DNA of 64,000 bases from Chitinispirillaceae bacterium (lineage in GTDB: Bacteria; Fibrobacterota; Chitinivibrionia; Chitinivibrionales; Chitinispirillaceae), in contig JAFGIW010000003.1 of assembly GCA_016929415.1 (NCBI GenBank), positions 28,057 to 92,056 of the forward strand, read 5' to 3'. Below, in pieces: positions 59,430 through 64,000 of this stretch (positions within the stretch are counted from its first letter, which is position 1; every line of letters begins with the position of its first letter). A model generated the notes under the pieces. It ran no database searches and was not told the origin of the DNA. It was given only the letters and a program-made list of their open reading frames with translations. Made by a program: the position numbers and the translations under genes.

Positions 59430-61037
59430 TTATCCGAGATTCAGAAGATTTTCGAGGGGAGCGGCCGCGAGTTCTCCCATAAGCTCGGGGGTGCTTTTCG
59501 GAACCCACACGTTTCCCTGTTTTTTCAGACCACAGGTTGTCGAGAGCTGCCGGGAAAGTCCTGATGCAAGATTAAGCGCGATGGTATGCAGACTCTTTTC
59601 CGGAACCGGATCATTCGGATAATCGGGATGATCGAGCTTCACCCCGTTCGCCATGAGTCCCTCGATGAGGAGCTTGGATGCGAGAAACCTCGTATACTTA
59701 TCGACGCCGAAAATCACCGGGTCATCCATGATGCTGATCACTTCCCACGTCACTTGTTCCGCCTGGGAGTATTTGCCTGAGTCCTTGTCCTGGTCGGCGA
59801 ACCGCATGGGGAGATTCGCGGCGATCGTATCGATATTCCTTACCAGGTATTCAAGATCGAACAGCCCTGTGGCAACGTTGAAAAGGATTTTCTTCCCCTC
59901 CGCTTCGACCCGTGTGATCTCATCTTTCGATATTGCCGCCCCAATATCGGCGCAGTTGAGCTTTCCGTTCTGATCGATGATAAGCACTCCTCCCTTGACA
60001 TCCACCCGAGTTCTGAATGCGAACTCGAACCCCGCGTTGCTTCCCTTGAGCGCCATAAGGGCGAGACAGACGGGATTGATCGAAAAACCGAGGTTGTCGA
60101 TATTGCCGAGATAGACGAAACGTTTTCCCTGCGCGTAAAGATCTTCGTATACTTTTTTCAGGTAGATGAAGTTCTGGCCGTGGCCGCCGGGCATGGAGAG
60201 CGGGGTATTCTTCTTTCCATATGCCTTGAGAAAGAATCCCTTCGGTTTTCCTTCCGAGGAGTGGGTGAACGCGGCGAGCATCGGTTGGATACCGGTTGCC
60301 ACATTGGTGATATCATATCCGGTTTCATGAATAAGGCTTTGAAGAAACGGGCTTTTTTTAAAGCGCGAATAGGCGTCCGCTATCTCTTCGTTGTTGTAAA
60401 CGCTCGTCATCTGGAACATCGGTATGGTAACTGTTTTCCCGGATCCGGTCAGCGCGTTGTACCTGAGCATCTCGATCAGGACGCTGCGCATCTTGAGATC
60501 GAGAAAGCTCGGGCCGTGGCTTCCGTCGCCGTTGATGAAGGCCGGCGTTACGCCCTTCGCCTTTCCCCGCGATACCCGTTCGATCGATGCGAACTCATCG
60601 CTGCAGATATCGAAAAGCGCGGGGCTGAACAGCCTGTTCTTCTTAGTGTCAACGTAACTCGAGGCCGAGCCGCCGTTGAGCACGCCGTACGCCAGAAGGG
60701 GGTACAGCAGCACGCCGAGTCTTCTGAGTTCCGTCGTTCCGAAAACAATCCGGGAGCCCTGCACGTCGCCGACGGTGCGCAGGTCGATCCGCACCCCCAG
60801 CGCGTCGATGCGGGACTGCGTCTTTTTGCAGTCGAAGGATTCCGAAAGGGAACGGGTCGTATCGATGATCCGCTTTCCGTCGATCTGCGGTATCCCCGCT
60901 ACCCTGACCGGAACGACGTGGTCGTATTTTCCCGCGTTGTAATTTTCGAGAATCCGCCGGCTCAGCTCGACATCGATTTCCAGACGCCGCATGGTGTCGA
61001 TTGTCTCCTGCGAGAGCGCGAGGTCGGTCATTGTCAC
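59430..61037 (-). CDS. UTP-glucose-1-phosphate uridylyltransferase-like enzyme
   Basis: A 535-residue nucleotidyltransferase of the UDPGP family, which makes UDP-glucose (or UDP-N-acetylhexosamine) from UTP and the sugar phosphate. The nucleotide loop is GVLNGGSASSYVDTKKNRLF, a variant of the LxGGxGTR(L)G motif. Later blocks include PMFQMTSVYNN, GKPKGFFLKAYGKK, MPGGHGQNF and FVYLGNIDNLGFSINP (the metal/uridine region). It is followed upstream on the same strand by glucokinase, giving a short route from glucose to UDP-glucose if a phosphoglucomutase is supplied elsewhere. Confidence 0.82.
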   Translation of the reverse strand: MTMTDLALSQETIDTMRRLEIDVELSRRILENYNAGKYDHVVPVRVAGIPQIDGKRIIDTTRSLSESFDCKKTQSRIDALGVRIDLRTVGDVQGSRIVFGTTELRRLGVLLYPLLAYGVLNGGSASSYVDTKKNRLFSPALFDICSDEFASIERVSRGKAKGVTPAFINGDGSHGPSFLDLKMRSVLIEMLRYNALTGSGKTVTIPMFQMTSVYNNEEIADAYSRFKKSPFLQSLIHETGYDITNVATGIQPMLAAFTHSSEGKPKGFFLKAYGKKNTPLSMPGGHGQNFIYLKKVYEDLYAQGKRFVYLGNIDNLGFSINPVCLALMALKGSNAGFEFAFRTRVDVKGGVLIIDQNGKLNCADIGAAISKDEITRVEAEGKKILFNVATGLFDLEYLVRNIDTIAANLPMRFADQDKDSGKYSQAEQVTWEVISIMDDPVIFGVDKYTRFLASKLLIEGLMANGVKLDHPDYPNDPVPEKSLHTIALNLASGLSRQLSTTCGLKKQGNVWVPKSTPELMGELAAAPLENLLNLG

Positions 61038-61087
61038 CTGTCTCCTGATGAAGAAGCGCCTTGAAAACGCCCGTTCGCGGTGGCGCC

Positions 61088-62173
61088 CTATTTCCCGAGC
61101 AACGTCACCCCGGCATTCGCCGCGCCGTAGAGCGAAATGGAGTAATCCTTGATAATGTATACTGGGATCTTTTTGAGCAGAGGACGGATGTTCGGGTTGT
61201 AGTTCACCTCGAAGTTTTTCATGAAGAGGTTGTCTTCGAGAAAGAACTCCTCGTTTTTCGAGGCGATGCCGCCCGCGAGGTAAACACCGCCGGTCGGAAG
61301 GAATATGAGCGAGACGTTCCCGGCGAATCTTCCATACATTCCCACGAAAAGCCGCATGATTTTTCTGCAGACATCATTCGATTTCGCATGCTGGGATATC
61401 AATGCAGGTTTATCTTCATCCCTCGTCGCGTCGATCTCCTTGAGGACCCCCTCGATTTTTATCTTCTTCGTATCTTTCAGGAAATTGAAGGCATTATAGA
61501 TACCCATACCGGATACGAACGGTTCCGTTCCCACGGAGCTTTCCGTAAGGTTTTTCTTCGAAATAACATAGTGCTTCAATTCCCGCGTCTCTTCGTCGAA
61601 GTCGGCGAATCCCGAGTGCCCGCCTTCCGATGAGTATGCCCGGTACTTTCCATCCCGGCTGATGAGGTAGCCGACCCCGAGCCCCGTTCCCGCGCCGACG
61701 GTGATTTTTATGTCTCCCCCGCCTGTTTGTTCCGGAAAGGTCCCGTCAGTGCAGGGAAGCCTTGTAATCTGCGTTTTGTCCTCCACGTCGAGGGTCGGAA
61801 TGCCGTAGCTTATCGCCGTGAAATCGTTGATGACGAGTGTTTCGACGCCGATCGCTTTCCCGATCTCCTTTCCATCAATGGCCCATGAACAGTTGGTGGG
61901 CTGGCAGAAATTGTTTTCCACCGGACCCGCGGCGCCGATGCAGCAGAGGTCGATTTTCAAATCCGGATTTTTATTCCCGGCAGCGGCGACCACCTCGTTT
62001 ACCGGATCGATGAGACTTGTGACCTCGGAAGATTTGCAGGGGAATTTTCCCATGATCGTAAACTTGTTATTCTTCCTGCCCACAAGTGCAAGTGTCGTAT
62101 TCGTTCCGCCGATATCGCCCGCGAGGATGACCTGGTCGAAATTGTAATCAGTGTTGAACCACTTTTCTTCCAT
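61088..62173 (-). CDS. glk: Glucokinase
   Basis: A 361-residue glucokinase of the Glk family, phosphorylating glucose with ATP. The ATP loop is AGDIGGTNTTLALV (about 18-31), the sugar-binding region NFCQPTNCSWAIDG and VINDFTAISYGIP, the second glycine motif TVGAGTGLGVGYL, and the EGGHSGFADFD block binding glucose. LAGGIASKN near the end completes the adenosine site. It sits 50 bp upstream of the uridylyltransferase gene on the same strand. Confidence 0.88.
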   Translation of the reverse strand: MEEKWFNTDYNFDQVILAGDIGGTNTTLALVGRKNNKFTIMGKFPCKSSEVTSLIDPVNEVVAAAGNKNPDLKIDLCCIGAAGPVENNFCQPTNCSWAIDGKEIGKAIGVETLVINDFTAISYGIPTLDVEDKTQITRLPCTDGTFPEQTGGGDIKITVGAGTGLGVGYLISRDGKYRAYSSEGGHSGFADFDEETRELKHYVISKKNLTESSVGTEPFVSGMGIYNAFNFLKDTKKIKIEGVLKEIDATRDEDKPALISQHAKSNDVCRKIMRLFVGMYGRFAGNVSLIFLPTGGVYLAGGIASKNEEFFLEDNLFMKNFEVNYNPNIRPLLKKIPVYIIKDYSISLYGAANAGVTLLGK

Positions 62174-62288
62174 AACGTATTTTCTCCTGTTTTAAAAAAC
62201 GAGAGTTAATATACTATCTTTTCTGCATTCAAGCTATACCACGAAAATAACCTGATAAAAATAACCTTACACTCTGTCTGGAGGAGCT

Positions 62289-63299
62289 ATGGATTTTAAA
62301 AACGGCGTTGCCACATTCGTTATGCCCCATTGGAGAAACGAAAACGACATTACCAGGAAGTATCTCGACGAGACCCTCGACACGATTTTCAAGCAGACTG
62401 ATAAAAACTGGCAGCTCGTTATCATCGATGATTTGTCCCCGAGCCAGGAGGCGGTCGCCTACCTGGACGAAATAAAGAAAAAAGCGCCGGAGAAAATCTT
62501 CGTGATCAGGAAGACGACGAACAACGGCCCCGGGCACTGCAGGAACATGGGCATAAAATGGGCGTATGAACACGATTCGCCTATCGTGCTTTTCAATGAC
62601 GCCGACGATATTTCGCATGTCGACAGGCTAAAGGTCGCGCGGGAAATTTTCGTGAAGGACCCGGAAGCTTCCGTCGTGTATTCCACGTTCAAGGTGATCG
62701 ATGAAGATTCCGCTATTGTACCTGATGATAAATTATCTCCATCGATCGTCGAGATTACCGATGGCCACAAGAAGAACCCGCCGCAGGGAATCAACGCATG
62801 GATCGATATCGGCACGGAAAAAGGCTACACGAACCTTACCTCCGCCACGGTCGTCAAGACCGAACTTGCGTATAAATACCCGTTCCCGCCGGAAAAGGTT
62901 TCCGAGGATTCGAATGCGTGGATGAGGTACTCGGCCGGCGGCGGCACATTCGTGTACTCCGGTGAAACGCCGACACTCTACCGGATTCCGCAGAATACCG
63001 CCGGGTCGTCTTCCCGGTCGAGGGAGGGCGGGAAACACGGTTTCTACGTCCAGAAGGCGCGGGTGGATACGGACGGATTCACCCGCGCCGTGGAGATCGC
63101 GATCACCAACGGCAAAATCAAGGTCGAACAGCGTGACGAGCTTCTCGTAAAATTCTATCTCAAGCTCGGGGAAACCCTGTACAGGGAAAAAGAACACGAT
63201 CTCGCACAGGATCAGGTGAACCTCGCGAAATTCACCGACATGGAACTTACGAAAAAGGTTATCGAGGCGAAGGGGTTTCAGGACTGGGCGAAGGTGTAG
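62289..63299 (+). CDS. Family 2 glycosyltransferase
   Basis: A 336-residue GT-A-fold glycosyltransferase. The N-terminal VATFVMPHWRNENDITRKYL and the nucleotide-binding LVIIDDLSPSQ lead to the NNGPGHCRNMGIKWAYE helix and the DxD-type metal motif LFNDADDIS. The C-terminal 80 residues are helical, with a tetratricopeptide-like end. CTGGAGGAG precedes ATG 62289. It is divergent from glk and the uridylyltransferase, which would supply its likely donor UDP-glucose. Confidence 0.88.
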   Translation: MDFKNGVATFVMPHWRNENDITRKYLDETLDTIFKQTDKNWQLVIIDDLSPSQEAVAYLDEIKKKAPEKIFVIRKTTNNGPGHCRNMGIKWAYEHDSPIVLFNDADDISHVDRLKVAREIFVKDPEASVVYSTFKVIDEDSAIVPDDKLSPSIVEITDGHKKNPPQGINAWIDIGTEKGYTNLTSATVVKTELAYKYPFPPEKVSEDSNAWMRYSAGGGTFVYSGETPTLYRIPQNTAGSSSRSREGGKHGFYVQKARVDTDGFTRAVEIAITNGKIKVEQRDELLVKFYLKLGETLYREKEHDLAQDQVNLAKFTDMELTKKVIEAKGFQDWAKV

Positions 63300-63409
63300 G
63301 TGCAAACCTTGGGTTGTTTTTTCATTTGAAAATCAAGGTTGCCGCGAGAAGCTGCATTTTTTACCGCGGGGTTCGTTACCGGTGCGTATTTTCTCCTACA
63401 GGAGAGAGT

Positions 63410-63853
63410 ATGCCCAAGAACTACAAAGGGCGAAGTCTGATCGGATTTCAGAAGGATTTCCCCGATGACGAATCGTGTGCAAGACATCTGGCACAGCTTC
63501 GATGGCCTTATGTCTTGCACACGATCAAAACAGATGGCTGGCGTTCTTACGGTAAAGCATCCAAAGACAAAGACCTGAAACATTGCCGCGTTGTTCTGCG
63601 AGATCCCAAAGCGGCAGGGCGGCTTCTGCCATGGATTCATAAGCTTATCAGCAACACCAAGAATGTGGTTCGCGGTACGCATCGGGGTGTTTCGGGAAAG
63701 CATCTTCAATCATACCTTTCCGAAGTTGCTTACCGCCTTAATCGCAGATTCTGGGAACGAGAAATGTTCGACCGGCTTATTCAAGCGTGCGTGACTGCTG
63801 AAACCGTTACATATCCCGAATTGGTTCACGGCATCCTTCCGGAAAAAGATTAG
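63410..63853 (+). pseudogene. Internally deleted IS1595-type (ISXO2-like) transposase
   Basis: From ATG 63410 behind AGGAGAG, the first 35 residues match the N-terminus of IS1595-family transposases (SLIGFQKDFPDDESCARHLA, QLRWP). The frame then jumps to the C-terminal region (IKTDGWRSYG, LLPWIHKLISNTKNVVRGTH, LQSYLSEVAYRLNRRFWER). Only 147 residues remain of about 300. The zinc-binding CPxCG segment and the first catalytic aspartate are missing, so it cannot transpose by itself. The reading frame has survived the deletion. A 16-bp inverted repeat lies at the junction. Confidence 0.8.
63472..63525. repeat. 16-bp perfect inverted repeat at transposase deletion junction
   Basis: ATCGTGTGCAAGACAT (63472-63487) and ATGTCTTGCACACGAT (63510-63525) are exact reverse complements, separated by 22 bases. 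They flank the point where the N-terminal and C-terminal parts of the transposase are joined. A chance perfect 16-bp repeat inside a coding sequence is unlikely. Confidence 0.8.
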
Positions 63854-63936
63854 GAGCAAAGTAGATAGGCATTTCGAGCATTGTTGTCACATCCATTCCT
63901 TAAGCGTTAGGTCTCCGGTGCTTTGCACCGTTTCCA

Positions 63937-64000
63937 CTATGCCGCTTTCGCAGTGGCGTATTTACCGGCATCTGCAGCAGCAGCGCAAAGAAGTCTGCAA
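63937..64000 (-). CDS. Possible 3' end of a gene entering from the right edge
   Basis: The minus strand is open from the window edge to TAG at 63939-63937, encoding RLLCAAAADAGKYATAKAA as the last residues. A hairpin CGGTGC-TTT-GCACCG (63916-63930) follows the stop and could be part of its terminator. With only about 20 codons visible, neither the gene nor its product can be confirmed. Confidence 0.25.
   Translation of the reverse strand, partial: CRLLCAAAADAGKYATAKAA

Noticed and set aside
63890..63935. GCGTTAGG near the right edge as an integron attC site
   Set aside because: Only one core-like end is visible; the matching opposite end and the imperfect palindrome of an attC site are missing, and no integrase or cassette array is seen.
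1..64000. tRNA, rRNA, tmRNA genes and CRISPR arrays
   Set aside because: No tRNA-like T-arm/acceptor patterns, rRNA segments, tmRNA tag sequence or regularly spaced direct repeats were found on reading both strands.

Overview
The window looks like a chromosomal segment of a Gram-negative, mainly anaerobic bacterium. Outer-membrane genes (TonB receptor, TamB, Omp85, TolC) show the double membrane. Sigma-54 promoters and activators, NifX-like proteins, thioredoxin and rubredoxin-like small proteins, FeoAB, bacterioferritin, catalase and a selenocysteine peroxiredoxin fit an anaerobe with oxygen defence. Two exported enzymes carry a module resembling the type IX secretion sorting tail seen in Fibrobacterota and Bacteroidota. 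A Fibrobacterota/Chitinispirillia-like host is plausible but is an inference; no rRNA or tRNA gene is present to settle it.

Layout. 0-1.4 kb: two membrane-tethered thioredoxins and an OsmC protein. 1.6-4.5 kb (minus): DUF89 phosphatase, PAS/sigma-54 activator, methyltransferase. 4.6-10 kb (plus): two clusters behind near-consensus -24/-12 promoters. They encode a NifX-like protein, glycine-rich DUF5320-like proteins, zinc ribbons, thioredoxin reductase and an atypical thioredoxin, with a Fur-family regulator between them. 10-17 kb: flavin protein, radical SAM protein, CcmH/DsbA-like fusion, a paralogous sigma-54 activator, another NifX-like gene, PanD, a CoA-disulfide-reductase-like flavoprotein and a NifU-like scaffold. 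17.5-20.5 kb: a cysteine protein, an N-terminally shortened rubrerythrin-VIT1 protein, an ECF sigma factor operon. 20.6-25.5 kb: stress genes, namely a UGA-recoded peroxiredoxin, PerR-like regulator, catalase and bacterioferritin, with an HMGL-like aldolase.

25.7-38.4 kb: UbiA-like prenyltransferase, then a nickel region with NicO transporter, DUF1007 protein, a PHP-type enzyme, NikR, and a six-gene operon (TonB receptor, methyltransferase, FmdE-like protein, binding protein, permease, ATPase) behind a near-consensus NikR operator. 38.5-41 kb: a second Fur paralogue with FeoA/FeoB. 41-50.7 kb: TamB, an Omp85 protein and two beta-barrel-like proteins. 50.7-56.5 kb (minus): MacAB-TolC-type exporter. 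56.7-63.3 kb: exported GH3 enzyme, a histidine-kinase remnant, and a UDP-glucose/glucokinase/glycosyltransferase group. The window closes with an internally deleted IS1595-type transposase.

The strongest unusual signals are the selenoprotein peroxiredoxin with a bacterial SECIS-like hairpin, the sigma-54 redox regulon with two paralogous cysteine-bearing PAS activators and matched promoter/palindrome geometry, the NikR operator ahead of an outer-membrane nickel uptake operon containing a methyltransferase and FmdE protein, and a 16-bp perfect inverted repeat at the deletion junction of the transposase remnant.
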